NCBI RefSeq assembly: GCF_026391055.1
Contig: NZ_JAPLET010000026.1
Span: 186,001-250,000 of the forward strand
Origin: Spirosoma sp.
GTDB taxonomy: Bacteria > Bacteroidota > Bacteroidia > Cytophagales > Spirosomataceae
Length of the DNA: 64,000 bases
Direction of reading: 5' to 3'
Shown piece after piece: positions 25,843 to 34,302 of this stretch (its first letter is position 1; every line of letters begins with the position of its first letter). The position numbers and the translations under genes were made by a program. Below the pieces are notes generated by a model. The model made no database searches and was not told the origin of the DNA. It worked only from the letters and a program-made list of their open reading frames with translations.

Positions 25843-28498
25843 GCCCCCTCCCCCTTTAGCTGACCGCCTGCTCAAACTCGTCTGCGCCCCTCACCGGCTG
25901 GAAGAGGTGCAGGGCGACATGCACGAAGAGTTCAACTGGCAGGTCGAGCGTGTTGGCGAACGGCGGGCCCGCTGGCGGTATTGGCGGGATGTATTGGGGT
26001 TCATTAAACTCTCTCTTGCCAACTGGCTGTTTGCCAGAGATCGTAAATCGTCAGACTATTCCTCAACTTCTTTTCTAAACTCAGCTATGTTCCGAAATTA
26101 CTTCAACATCGCCTTCAGAAACCTCGTTAAGTACAGGACGTATTCGTTCATTAACATTGGTGGATTGGCATTGGGCATTGCGGTCAGTCTGCTTATTCTG
26201 CTGTTTGTGATTCACGAACGAACCTACGATCACTTCCACGCAAACGCCGACCAGATTTTCCGGGTTTACTCTAAACTGAAATTTGGGGAACAGGAGCTTC
26301 AAAGCGATCGGGTGTCAGCTCGGTTTGGACCGGCTGTTCAGGAAGCGAATGCCGGTGTATTGGATGTAGTTCGTGTTGCCACAACGCAGGGGCGTATTGT
26401 AATTAAAACCAGCCCGGAACGCAAGTTTTTCGAAGATAAATTTATTCTGGCCGATCCGTCATTTCTTGCCGTTTTCTCCTTCCCACTAGTCGAGGGATCA
26501 GCCAAAACGGCACTCATTCGACCGATGACCGTTCTGTTGACAGAGCGTACCGCCGAGCGTTACTTTGGCCACGAAGATCCCGTCGGCAAAACGATCACTT
26601 ATAATAATAAGCTCAAGTTTGAGGTAACGGGCGTACTGAAAAACCCACCATCGAACTCGACCGTGCAATTCGACTTTGTGGCTTCCCTTAAGAGTCATCC
26701 AGCTATTGAACGAATACAAAATCAATTCATCAAAGATGATGAGGTGGCCTTGATGAATCAGCGTGTACAGGCTGGATCATTTCGAACCTATTTTCTACTT
26801 AACTCGTCAGCCGATACGGCCCGTATACTTCGCACACTGCCTGGATTGATCAAAGCATCCGGGGGTGGTGATATGCAGGGAACCCAATATATTATTGACC
26901 CACTAACGAGTGTTCATTTGGGTGTGAATTTCGGCGATACAGCCAATTCGCGCTATCTGAACATCTTTCTGGGCATTGCGGCTCTCATCCTATTGCTGGC
27001 GTTGATCAACTACATGAGCTTAACCACCGCCCGTGCTACCCAACGCGCCCGTGAGGTGGGTGTCAGGAAAGTAATGGGCGCGGGCCGAAACGAACTCGCG
27101 GGTCAATTTTATGGTGAGTCGATGTTGGTTACGGGATTTGCCTTCCTGTTAGCCTTGGTGTTGGTAAAGGTCCTTCGACCACCGTTTTACCAGCTTTTAC
27201 AACTCGATATCGACCCGTCATTTATGTATACGCCCGCGTTCGGACTGGCGGCACTGGTGTTATTGATAACCTGCGTACTGCTGTCCGGAAGCTACCCGGC
27301 CGTGTTGCTATCTTCTTTTAGCCCGGTCAATGTGCTAAAAGGCAATCTGACAACCAGTAAAGGAGGCCCCGCTGTTCGCCGGGTTTTCACGGTCATTCAG
27401 TTTACGGTATCCATTGGTTTGATTGGCTGTAGTATTCTGATTTACCAGCAGGTACAGCACCTGCAAAACCGAAAATTAGGATTGTATAAAGACCGCGTAC
27501 TCGTTCTGCCCGTAGATGCCTCCCTTACCCAACAATACAGTGTATTGAAACACGACCTCAGGCAAATACCGGGTGTGGAGCGGGTAGCGGCTGCATCGTC
27601 AGTGCTCTACAAAGAAGGGGGAAGCATCTTCTTTACACAATCGCCGACAACGAAGAAAGACATCAGCATCCATATATTATCCGTAGACGATCAATTTGCC
27701 GAAACCCTCCAGATTCCCTGGAAAAGTAAACCTGACCCAACGCGTTTGGCGGCCCCCAATACGGTTGTCCTGAACGAAATAGCCGTCCGAAAGATGGGAT
27801 TCGGCAAGCAACCACTGGGCCAGCAGTTGTCGTTTGGCTCGGAGAAGAGCGAAGTAGTTGGTGTGATGCGTAATTTCTATTTTACGAACATCAACGATTC
27901 CAACGAACCACTGGCACTCTTCGTTGCCAAAGATACCGCCAGTGCCATGGCCACGTCCGGGGGTAGTCTGTACATTCGTATTCAACCTAGCGCTGATTTA
28001 CAACAAACGGTCGGACGCATTGAAACGGCCTATCATCAAATCAACGCCGAGAAGCCGTTTGAGTATTATTTTCTGGATCAAACCTTCAACAGCATCTACA
28101 AATCGGAGGCCCGGCTAGCCAGCTTATTCAGCGTTTTTACGGGTTTCGCCCTATTCATTGCCTGTCTTGGTCTATTTGGACTAGCCGCCTTCACAGCCGA
28201 GCAACGCACCAAAGAGATTGGCGTTCGCAAAGTGCTGGGGGCTTCCGCTGCCAGTATCGTTACACTGCTTTCGGCGGACTTCCTCAGGCTAATTATTATT
28301 GCCCTGCTTATTGGCTCTCCCCTAGCCTGGTACGCCATGCACCAATGGCTGAAAGACTTCGCCTATAAAATCGATATCGCGTGGTGGGTATTTGCCCTGG
28401 CTGGTGGCCTGACCATCGCGATTGCCGTATTAACCGTCAGTTTTCAGGCGGTAAAAGCAGCCCTTATAAATCCGGCAAAGTCGTTGAGAAGCGAGTAA
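25841..28498 (+). CDS. FtsX/MacB-type ABC permease with prefix domain (P4)
   Basis: The ATG at 25841 (MPPPPLADRLLKLVCAPHRL) starts at the prefix domain and gives 885 aa; the frame upstream to 25787 lies inside a palindromic repeat and is not credible as protein. The prefix continues EEVQGDMHEEFNWQVERVGERRARWRYWRDVLGFIK. It has the two-core layout: LILLLALINYMSLTTARATQRAREVGVRKVMGAG and CLGLFGLAAFTAEQRTKEIGVRKVLGAS. The end is NPAKSLRSE. The sequence between prefix and TM1 is longer than in P1 (about 30 residues of Ser-rich linker). It is the last gene of the padR2 module; no terminator is evident before the truncated permease that follows. Confidence 0.9.
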   Translation: MPPPPLADRLLKLVCAPHRLEEVQGDMHEEFNWQVERVGERRARWRYWRDVLGFIKLSLANWLFARDRKSSDYSSTSFLNSAMFRNYFNIAFRNLVKYRTYSFINIGGLALGIAVSLLILLFVIHERTYDHFHANADQIFRVYSKLKFGEQELQSDRVSARFGPAVQEANAGVLDVVRVATTQGRIVIKTSPERKFFEDKFILADPSFLAVFSFPLVEGSAKTALIRPMTVLLTERTAERYFGHEDPVGKTITYNNKLKFEVTGVLKNPPSNSTVQFDFVASLKSHPAIERIQNQFIKDDEVALMNQRVQAGSFRTYFLLNSSADTARILRTLPGLIKASGGGDMQGTQYIIDPLTSVHLGVNFGDTANSRYLNIFLGIAALILLLALINYMSLTTARATQRAREVGVRKVMGAGRNELAGQFYGESMLVTGFAFLLALVLVKVLRPPFYQLLQLDIDPSFMYTPAFGLAALVLLITCVLLSGSYPAVLLSSFSPVNVLKGNLTTSKGGPAVRRVFTVIQFTVSIGLIGCSILIYQQVQHLQNRKLGLYKDRVLVLPVDASLTQQYSVLKHDLRQIPGVERVAAASSVLYKEGGSIFFTQSPTTKKDISIHILSVDDQFAETLQIPWKSKPDPTRLAAPNTVVLNEIAVRKMGFGKQPLGQQLSFGSEKSEVVGVMRNFYFTNINDSNEPLALFVAKDTASAMATSGGSLYIRIQPSADLQQTVGRIETAYHQINAEKPFEYYFLDQTFNSIYKSEARLASLFSVFTGFALFIACLGLFGLAAFTAEQRTKEIGVRKVLGASAASIVTLLSADFLRLIIIALLIGSPLAWYAMHQWLKDFAYKIDIAWWVFALAGGLTIAIAVLTVSFQAVKAALINPAKSLRSE

Positions 28499-28530
28499 CT
28501 AGAGCTGACCTTAACAATTATTAACGACTT

Positions 28531-28580
28531 GTCTATAAGTAGTTTAGCTACCTTTTTGCCCAACTAAGCTACTTATAGAC
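28531..28580 (+). promoter_or_regulatory. Housekeeping-type promoter overlapped by a 17-bp inverted repeat
   Basis: GTCTA (28531-28535), 13 bp, then TACCTTTTTG (28549-28558) fits a Bacteroidota promoter. It overlaps an inverted repeat with arms 28531-28547 and 28564-28580 (16 of 17 match). The ATG follows at 28582. The P12 upstream region has GTCTA-N13-TACCTT with the same distance to ATG (28 bp from the final T). Confidence 0.6.
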
Positions 28581-28581
28581 C

Positions 28582-29259
28582 ATGTTACGAAACTACATTA
28601 AAATTGCGATCAGGAATCTGCTCCGGTGCAAGTTCTATGCACTGCTCAACATTATTGGTCTAGCCGTTGGTATGACGTTCACGCTGCTTATTGGCAGCTA
28701 CATCTGGAGCCAATTACAGATAAATAACAGATTACGTAATGCCCCTAATCAATACATCATCCGCAGTAAATGGAAACAGCCCGGCTTGGGCTATGAAGAT
28801 GTAACGGTGGCTCCGCTAGGTATAACGCTGAAAGAAAAATACCCCGACTTAGTCGCTAATTATTACCGGTTCGACGTGCTCACGACCGCTATATCCAGCG
28901 GGAACAAGCACTTTGTTCGGGAAGTAGCCGAAGCAGATTACTCAGCCATGATATCCATGTTTGGTTTCACTATGCTGTATGGCGATGCCCGAACATCCCT
29001 CAAGGCGCCAAATTCAGTGGTGATTACGGAAGAAAACGCTTTAAAGTATTTTGGCAAAACGGATGTACTTGGACAAGTGCTGAACCTGAGCAACTATACA
29101 GGCAGTAAGCAGGAATTTGTGGTAACAGGCGTATTGAAAAATCTGCGAAAAAACTCGGTTACATACCTGTGGGATTTGCCGGTAAATGTCTTCATTGAAG
29201 AGAGTGAAATAAGTGGAGTGAGTACAATAAGTGCAGTCCCGGTCACCGAGTACGTTTAA
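28582..29259 (+). pseudogene. Truncated FtsX-type permease remnant
   Basis: 225 codons encode only the N-terminal part of a prefix-less permease: MLRNYIKIAIRNLLRCKFYALLNI, TM1 (GLAVGMTFTLLIGSYIW) and most of the first periplasmic domain up to VVTGVLKNLRKNSVTYLW. Family resemblance stops there; the last ~20 residues (ESEISGVSTISAVPVTEYV) match no paralogue, and no FtsX core follows. Full relatives are about 785 aa. A 12-bp inverted repeat (29213-29224 and 29294-29305) brackets the break, which may mark a deletion or insertion scar. The promoter region is intact, so a short membrane-anchored periplasmic fragment could still be made. Called a pseudogene because all transport segments are gone. 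Confidence 0.75.
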
Positions 29260-29305
29260 TCTACCGTTTGATCGACCATCCCGGTCTGTAATATACTCAC
29301 TCCAC
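29213..29305. repeat. 12-bp inverted repeat at the truncation point
   Basis: GTGGAGTGAGTA (29213-29224) and its exact reverse complement (29294-29305) flank about 69 bp covering the end of the permease remnant. It could be the footprint of a lost element or a weak terminator. Confidence 0.4.
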
Positions 29306-29327
29306 CAATCACCAATTTGCCACTCCA

Positions 29328-29690
29328 CTACTCCACCGACGCAGGCAAAAAGATCGTTTTATCTCTTAGGAAAGCGGCAATCCAGATCAGTACCAACGGC
29401 ACGAATGCGTTGAGGGGCGAGCCATGCGATAGCTCAGTAGCGAGTGCCCCGGCAAAATAGCAGGAGAGCAGGATAAAGCCCAGTTTCATCGTTTTGGAGT
29501 AAATGAATAGGGCTGCGAAGCCGATTTCCATACAGCCCAGAATAATAGCTTTATCGCCCACCCCCGCTTTCGTTAGGGTGTCAACAACTTCTTTCGATTG
29601 GGTTAGCTTCATAACACCACTCATGATGGCCATGCCAGCAGCCAGAACGGTGAAAACGATGGTTACAATACGCATTACTTTTGAATTCAT
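29328..29690 (-). CDS. DoxX-like small membrane protein
   Basis: The ATG at 29690 gives 120 aa; an upstream frame adds 22 residues that run into the divergent promoter region. Four hydrophobic segments are visible: MRIVTIVFTVLAAGMAIMSG, AIILGCMEIGFAALFIYS, LGFILLSCYFAGALATEL and LNAFVPLVLIWIAAFL. The pattern VMKLTQSKEVVDTLTKAGVGD between TM1 and TM2 is typical of the DoxX-like family, which is loosely linked to redox or quinone chemistry. It is divergent from an HxlR regulator. In Bacteroidota, HxlR-DoxX pairs are common, and the regulator likely controls this gene. Specific activity is unknown. Confidence 0.82.
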   Translation of the reverse strand: MNSKVMRIVTIVFTVLAAGMAIMSGVMKLTQSKEVVDTLTKAGVGDKAIILGCMEIGFAALFIYSKTMKLGFILLSCYFAGALATELSHGSPLNAFVPLVLIWIAAFLRDKTIFLPASVE

Positions 29691-29773
29691 CTTGATGTAC
29701 AATTTACAGTAACCGTTGGTGGCTATGTTTCGGGAAGCAAACCTACGCAAACCCACTATCTATCGGTAAGCAC

Positions 29774-29805
29774 TATACTAAAGGATACCACTATACTTTA
29801 GTATA
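29774..29805. promoter_or_regulatory. Candidate HxlR operator between doxX-like and hxlR-like genes
   Basis: TATACTAAAG (29774-29783) and its exact reverse complement (29796-29805) are separated by 12 bp, with extra CTATACT half-copies between. It lies 84 bp upstream of the doxX-like start and 40 bp upstream of the HxlR start, a usual position for a divergent operator. Confidence 0.6.
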
Positions 29806-29844
29806 CTACATGGCCTTGTGAAACCAGCCTGTTATCTTTAATCC

Positions 29845-30249
29845 ATGAGCACTGTTCTTGAAGCAACCCCTCCACCTGTCAATGGTATACATTCAATCCA
29901 TTCCGCAGCCGAATGTACACAGAGCGCGCAAGCTGTTCAGGACGCCCTCTATGTTTTGAGCGGCAAGTGGAAGCTCCCCATTATCGTTGCCCTGAGTACT
30001 GGCCCCAGACGCTTTGGCGAATTGCAGCGGCTAGTTTCGGGTATAACGGCCAAAGTCCTCAGCAAAGAGCTCAAGGAACTGGAAATGAATGAATTCGCTG
30101 TTCGGCGTGTCTACGCCACGATGCCCGTTACAGTCGAATATGAACTAACGGCATACAGCCAGTCCTTAAACAGCATTATCGAAGCGTTACGCGACTGGGG
30201 CATCCAGCACCGCGCCCGAATTCTAGGAAAAAGCAAATCTGTCGACTAG
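29845..30249 (+). CDS. HxlR-family transcriptional regulator
   Basis: 134 aa. The HxlR winged helix is clear from about residue 30: ALYVLSGKWKLPIIVALSTGPRRFGELQRLVSGITAKVLSKELKELE, then YATMPVTVEYELTAYSQSLNSIIEALRDWG. Cys near residue 24 (AAECTQSA) sits just before the domain, where many HxlR proteins sense quinones or electrophiles through a single Cys; whether this one does is inference. It is divergent from the DoxX-like gene across a near-perfect palindrome. TATCTTTA ends only four bases before the ATG, so the transcript may be nearly leaderless. Confidence 0.92.
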   Translation: MSTVLEATPPPVNGIHSIHSAAECTQSAQAVQDALYVLSGKWKLPIIVALSTGPRRFGELQRLVSGITAKVLSKELKELEMNEFAVRRVYATMPVTVEYELTAYSQSLNSIIEALRDWGIQHRARILGKSKSVD

Positions 30250-30256
30250 AATTCTC

Positions 30257-30293
30257 TGTCCAGATGCGTACAGCCGGTGTCCAGAAACGGACA
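30257..30293 (+). promoter_or_regulatory. Tandem palindromic sites, cassette 3
   Basis: TGTCCAGATGCGTACA (30257-30272) and TGTCCAGAAACGGACA (30278-30293) start 21 bp apart, only 8 bp after the HxlR stop. The second ends 64 bp before the -24 element at 30357. Confidence 0.7.
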
Positions 30294-30312
30294 AGTCACC
30301 AATCTTCGTAAC

Positions 30313-30353
30313 AACAAAAAGTGCCATTTCTAACCGGAATGGCACTTTTTGTT
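30313..30353 (+). terminator. Intrinsic terminator between cassette-3 sites and promoter
   Basis: AACAAAAAGTGCCATT (30313-30328) pairs perfectly over 16 bp with 30338-30353, with a 9-nt loop and a TTTTT stretch in the 3' arm. It ends the hxlR transcript but stands between the tandem sites and the -24/-12 element, insulating padR3 from read-through. Confidence 0.85.
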
Positions 30354-30356
30354 ATT

Positions 30357-30371
30357 TGGCCGGGCATTTGT
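30357..30371 (+). promoter_or_regulatory. Sigma-54-like promoter of padR3-P5
   Basis: TGGCCGGGCATTTGT keeps the GG-N10-G spacing, with T replacing the final C. It is 43 bp upstream of the padR3 start, as in cassette 2. Confidence 0.6.
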
Positions 30372-30399
30372 TATACATATACACAACTAATGAACGACC

Positions 30400-30726
30400 A
30401 TGAAGGGGACCTACCTGGGCGAGTTTGAAGAAGTGGTACTACTGGCAGTGGCCATCCGGTCGGGAGATGCGTATGGAGCGGCTATTGTCACAGAGATTGA
30501 GCAGCAAATGAGCCGCTCAGTAAACCTGGGTGCCGTCCACTCCGCCCTGAATCGGCTGGCCGAAAAAGGGCTAGTGACATCAGCACTAGGTGGTGTAACA
30601 ACCGAACGTGGTGGACGGCGAAAGCGGTTGTACTCGGTTACGGCAGCTGGACAGCGGGCATTGCAGGAAGTTCGGCAACTGCGCAATCAGATGTGGGAAG
30701 CCATTCCAAACACGGCCTGGTCATGA
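30400..30726 (+). CDS. PadR-family transcriptional regulator (padR3)
   Basis: 108 aa, slightly shorter at the C-terminus than its paralogues. Core: KGTYLGEFEEVVLLAVAIRS, AAIVTEIEQQMSRSVNLGAVHSALNRLAEKGLV, ERGGRRKRLYSVTAAG, ending LRNQMWEAI. The usual QTGRSV before the recognition helix is QMSRSV here. The stop codon overlaps the P5 start by four bases. It heads a two-gene module, padR3-P5. The local promoter, sites and coupling match the other modules, so it should belong to the same regulon. Confidence 0.92.
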   Translation: MKGTYLGEFEEVVLLAVAIRSGDAYGAAIVTEIEQQMSRSVNLGAVHSALNRLAEKGLVTSALGGVTTERGGRRKRLYSVTAAGQRALQEVRQLRNQMWEAIPNTAWS

Positions 30727-33323
30727 AAACGTCCCCACCGCGCTGGGCTACGCGCCTGCTGTATCTCGTTTGTGCGCCCAATAGAATAGATGAGTTGGAA
30801 GATGATTTAAACGAACTGTTCTACGAACGAATTGAGTCGGTGGGTCTGCGCCAGGCCCGGTGGCGGTACATAAAAGACGTGTTAAGTCTAGTGCGACCCA
30901 GTCTAGTGCGACCCAGTCTAGTGCGGCCCAGTCTACTGCGACCCAGTCTACTGCGTCCTTCTCTCATCAAACGTCAGGAATCATTCTACCCGAAACAGAC
31001 CAGTATGACTATGCTACGTAATTATCTGAAAATAGCGTTCAGAAACCTTACCAAGAACAAAGCCTATTCAGCGATCAACATCACTGGCCTGTCGATAGGC
31101 ATGGCCTGTAGTTTACTGATTGGCTTATGGGTACTAGATGAATTCAACGTCAATAAGGGCTATAAGGATGGCGACCGAATTTACTTTATCCGGCTGACAG
31201 ATGGTATCTCTACCAGCGAGATTATGCCAGGCCCACTGGCGGCAGCACTCAAAAAAGATATTCCTGCCGTTGAAAAAGTCACAAAGTTTACGGTTTGGAG
31301 CAACGATTTCCTGCTCAATGCAGGTCAGCAAAGCAGTAAGAAAACTGGCATCTATGCAACCGAAGACTTTTTCGATATTTTCCAATATCCAGTTTTACAA
31401 GGTAACCCTAGTCTTGCGATTCAGTTACCGAACAGCATTATTATCACTCGAAATACAGCCCAGACGCTTTTTGGACGTATCGACGCGGTAGGACAGACGC
31501 TTCGACTTAACAACGATAAATATTACCGTATTGGCGCGGTCATCGATAATGTTCCAGCCAACTTATCCGTTCAGTTCGACTGGATTGTCAACTTTACAGT
31601 TTCTGAAGAAGACTGGATGAAAACGTGGGGTAGCCGTTCTTTTCTAACCTATGTAAAACTTAAACCCAACACGACGCAGAGCCAGGCAGAAGCCAGCATG
31701 AAAGGTATACTGAAACGGTATATACCCGATAATAAGGAAATCCCTGTGCTGCAACCCATTGGCGATACGTATCTATACGGGAATTATATAAATGGTAAAC
31801 CAATGGGTGGGCGTATTAGCTATGTGCAAACGTTTACTCTGGTAGGCCTGCTTATCTTGCTTATTGCCTGCGTCAACTTCATGAACCTGAGCACGGCCCG
31901 TTCGGCCAAACGGGCCAAAGAAGTGGGTGTTCGGAAAGTGGTGGGCGCTAGTCGCTGGGCGCTGGCAGGGCAATTTTTTGGGGAATCAATATTGCTGAAT
32001 TTAGTCGCTGCCATAGTCGCCGTTCTTCTGGTGATCAGCTTATTGCCTGGTGTCAATCAGGTTGTTGATAAGCATCTGTCTATCGACCTCTTATCCCCAA
32101 TGATCTGGTTCTATTTAGTGATTCTTGTTGGTGTTACGAGCCTACTGGCCGGTATTTATCCGGCTTTGTTTTTATCGGCTATGCAGCCAGCCAAGGTTCT
32201 TAAGGGAGTTTTTGCGAAAGTTTCAGCAGGTGCTACCTTCCGTAAATCACTGGTCGTCTTTCAATTTTCGTTGTCGTTGTTCTTCATTATCGGTATGCTC
32301 ATTATCGGTCGGCAAATGGCGTATATCCGAACGAAGCAATTAGGTCTCGACCGACAAAATATCATTCACCTACCGGTAGAAGGTGAGTTGCGGGGTAAAA
32401 TGGAAACGCTTCGACAGGAGCTGCAACGATCAAATGCGATTCGTTCAGTGACTACAGTGGGCGAGCTTCCCATCCAAATCGGGAGTACGACCAGTCTGAA
32501 CTGGCCGGGAAAAGATGCCAAACGGGACGGTAGCGTTACCACAATGAAAGTGGGGCTCGATTTCGCCAAAACGCTCGATATCCAGTTTGTTGCCGGACAT
32601 GATTTTGGGCCAGCCGATACAATGAACTGCATTGTTAACGAATCGACCGTGCGGATGATGAATCTAAAAAACCCGGTTGGCACCGAGATCAACAAAGGTC
32701 ATATCATTGGCGTTGTGCGGGATTTCCATACCAGTTCGTTCCATGACCCTATTCGTCCGTTATTACTGACCTACTACCCTAAATGGACGAACGATTTCCT
32801 GATAAAGACAAGTCCCGGAAAAATGACCGAAGCACTTACAATCATCGAGCAGCTAACGCATCAACTTAACCCTGGCTATCCGTTTACGTACCACTTCCTG
32901 GACGAAACATACGAAAAACTATATCGAAGTGAAACATTGGTCAACAGGCTTATTAATTTTTTTGGTGTGCTGGCTATTCTTATATCGTGCCTGGGTCTGT
33001 TCGGTCTTGCCACGTTCAGTGCCGAGCAGCGGACCAAAGAAATTGGCGTTCGCAAGGTGCTTGGGGCATCGGTGAGTAGTATAGTCGCACTTCTCTCTAA
33101 AGACTTCCTAAAACTAGTTCTGCTAGCTATTGTCATCGCGTCACCGATTGCCTGGTATGCGATGACCAAATGGCTTCAGAACTTTACTTACAAGATTGAC
33201 ATTGAGTGGTGGATGTTCATGCTGGCGAGTTTACTAGCGGTTGGGATTGCTTTACTCACCGTTGGTTTCCAGAGCATTAAAACTGCATTGATAAATCCGA
33301 TAAAAAGTCTGCGAAGCGAGTAG
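30723..33323 (+). CDS. FtsX/MacB-type ABC permease with divergent prefix and repeated linker (P5)
   Basis: The ATG at 30723 overlaps the padR3 stop and gives 866 aa. The prefix domain is the most divergent of the set: PPRWATRLLYLVCAPNRIDE, LEDDLNELFYERIESVG, RYIKDVLSLVRPS. Directly after it, residues ~55-79 repeat (V/L)RPSL five times, from a 15-bp DNA tandem repeat, where paralogues have one RPxxIKRQ. TM1 is ITGLSIGMACSLLIGLWVLDE. The cores read LILLIACVNFMNLSTARSAKRAKEVGVRKVVGAS and CLGLFGLATFSAEQRTKEIGVRKVLGAS. The end is NPIKSLRSE. Base composition is more AT-rich than in P1-P4. It sits upstream of the AT-rich island. Confidence 0.9.
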   Translation: MKTSPPRWATRLLYLVCAPNRIDELEDDLNELFYERIESVGLRQARWRYIKDVLSLVRPSLVRPSLVRPSLLRPSLLRPSLIKRQESFYPKQTSMTMLRNYLKIAFRNLTKNKAYSAINITGLSIGMACSLLIGLWVLDEFNVNKGYKDGDRIYFIRLTDGISTSEIMPGPLAAALKKDIPAVEKVTKFTVWSNDFLLNAGQQSSKKTGIYATEDFFDIFQYPVLQGNPSLAIQLPNSIIITRNTAQTLFGRIDAVGQTLRLNNDKYYRIGAVIDNVPANLSVQFDWIVNFTVSEEDWMKTWGSRSFLTYVKLKPNTTQSQAEASMKGILKRYIPDNKEIPVLQPIGDTYLYGNYINGKPMGGRISYVQTFTLVGLLILLIACVNFMNLSTARSAKRAKEVGVRKVVGASRWALAGQFFGESILLNLVAAIVAVLLVISLLPGVNQVVDKHLSIDLLSPMIWFYLVILVGVTSLLAGIYPALFLSAMQPAKVLKGVFAKVSAGATFRKSLVVFQFSLSLFFIIGMLIIGRQMAYIRTKQLGLDRQNIIHLPVEGELRGKMETLRQELQRSNAIRSVTTVGELPIQIGSTTSLNWPGKDAKRDGSVTTMKVGLDFAKTLDIQFVAGHDFGPADTMNCIVNESTVRMMNLKNPVGTEINKGHIIGVVRDFHTSSFHDPIRPLLLTYYPKWTNDFLIKTSPGKMTEALTIIEQLTHQLNPGYPFTYHFLDETYEKLYRSETLVNRLINFFGVLAILISCLGLFGLATFSAEQRTKEIGVRKVLGASVSSIVALLSKDFLKLVLLAIVIASPIAWYAMTKWLQNFTYKIDIEWWMFMLASLLAVGIALLTVGFQSIKTALINPIKSLRSE
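30885..30959 (+). repeat. 15-bp minisatellite, five units, in the P5 linker
   Basis: Units of AGTCTAGTGCGACCC start at 30885, 30900, 30915, 30930 and 30945. Units 3 to 5 have one to three substitutions. The unit length is a multiple of three, so copy-number change would lengthen or shorten the RPSL linker without a frameshift. Confidence 0.9.
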
Positions 33324-33336
33324 ACCGGACCCGGCA

Positions 33337-33367
33337 TTTGCGTCAGATAAAGTATTCTTTACCTTTA
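33337..33367 (+). promoter_or_regulatory. Bacteroidota-type promoter of the AraC gene
   Basis: TTTG (33337-33340), 19 bp, then TACCTTTA (33360-33367) matches the -33 TTTG / -7 TAnnTTTG pattern. The ATG is only 5 bp beyond, which implies a leaderless or nearly leaderless mRNA. Confidence 0.6.
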
Positions 33368-33371
33368 CAAA

Positions 33372-34220
33372 ATGTTTAAAACAATTTCCATATCATCTCT
33401 AATCAACCAACCCGATAAAGACGTTTTCTTTTGGATAGATCGATTTGAGGATATGGAAGAACCTGACAATTTGGTTTTCCCGCATAAGCATAATTTCTAT
33501 GAGATTTTATGGATTACAAGTGGTAATAGTAAACAAACTATTGATTACATCGACTATGAAATAAAAGCAGATACATTGTTCTTCATTTCGCCAGGCCAAT
33601 TGCATTTGTTTGAAGAATGGGAAGATATTAAAGGCTATTGCGTCCTATTCGAGGAACATTATTTTCTTCAGCTATTTCAAAATAAAAATATACTTTTCGA
33701 ACTAGTGTACCTCGACAATCTATATGCAAATCCCTTTTTGACAATAGACAATAATGCCAAGTTAAAACTTGAACCAATCATTAACCTACTACGAAAAGAA
33801 AAGTCAAGCCAAACAATTCAGGCGCTATTATTTATTCTTTTAAAACAGATACAAAGCTTATATACCACTAATCAAATTCTTACAGCCTCAACACATCAGG
33901 TTGTGCTTTTCAAACGTTTCAGAAGTCTGGTTGATGAAAATTTCGGCAAAAATTGGGCATTAACTCAATACGCTAATCAGCTAAATATTACAGCCCACAA
34001 TTTGAATAGTATTGTCAAATCAGTATGCAACAAAACAGCAAGTGATATTATTAAAGAACGTATTTTGCTGGAAGCTAAACAACTTTTACAGTTTTCAGAC
34101 GATACAATAGCTGAAATAACCAATAGGCTAGGCTTCGAAGACAGCAGTTACTTTGCTCGCTACTTCAAAAAACACACGTCAGCTTCACCAATGGAGTTCA
34201 GGAAACAATATCTACGATAA
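33372..34220 (+). CDS. AraC-family transcriptional regulator
   Basis: 282 aa. The N-terminal half is a cupin-type sensor domain: FPHKHNFYEILWITSG, DTLFFISPGQLHLFEEWEDIKGYCVLFEEHYF. The C-terminal ~100 residues have the two AraC helix-turn-helices: ALTQYANQLNITAHNLNSIVKS, ERILLEAKQLLQFSDDTIAEITNRLGFEDSSYFARYFKKHTSASPMEFRK. AT-rich codon use (many AAA, ATT, TTA) sets it and the next four genes apart from the permeases. It stands 82 bp before the methyltransferase gene, a plausible first target. No effector can be inferred. Confidence 0.93.
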   Translation: MFKTISISSLINQPDKDVFFWIDRFEDMEEPDNLVFPHKHNFYEILWITSGNSKQTIDYIDYEIKADTLFFISPGQLHLFEEWEDIKGYCVLFEEHYFLQLFQNKNILFELVYLDNLYANPFLTIDNNAKLKLEPIINLLRKEKSSQTIQALLFILLKQIQSLYTTNQILTASTHQVVLFKRFRSLVDENFGKNWALTQYANQLNITAHNLNSIVKSVCNKTASDIIKERILLEAKQLLQFSDDTIAEITNRLGFEDSSYFARYFKKHTSASPMEFRKQYLR

Positions 34221-34302
34221 GTACCGAAAATCCTCACATTTGTCCTGACAAGTCAGTTATTATGGCTTTTACATTTGCATTGTAACTAACTCAATGTAAA
34301 TA

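Noticed and set aside
30885-30959. Five 15-bp repeats as a CRISPR-like array
   Set aside because: Units are directly adjacent without spacers and lie in frame within a permease gene; it is a coding minisatellite.
33331-33341. GGCATTTGC before the AraC gene as a seventh sigma-54-like element
   Set aside because: The GG spacing is off by one, no palindromic sites lie upstream, and the TTTG fits better as the -33 box of a TTTG-N19-TACCTTTA promoter.
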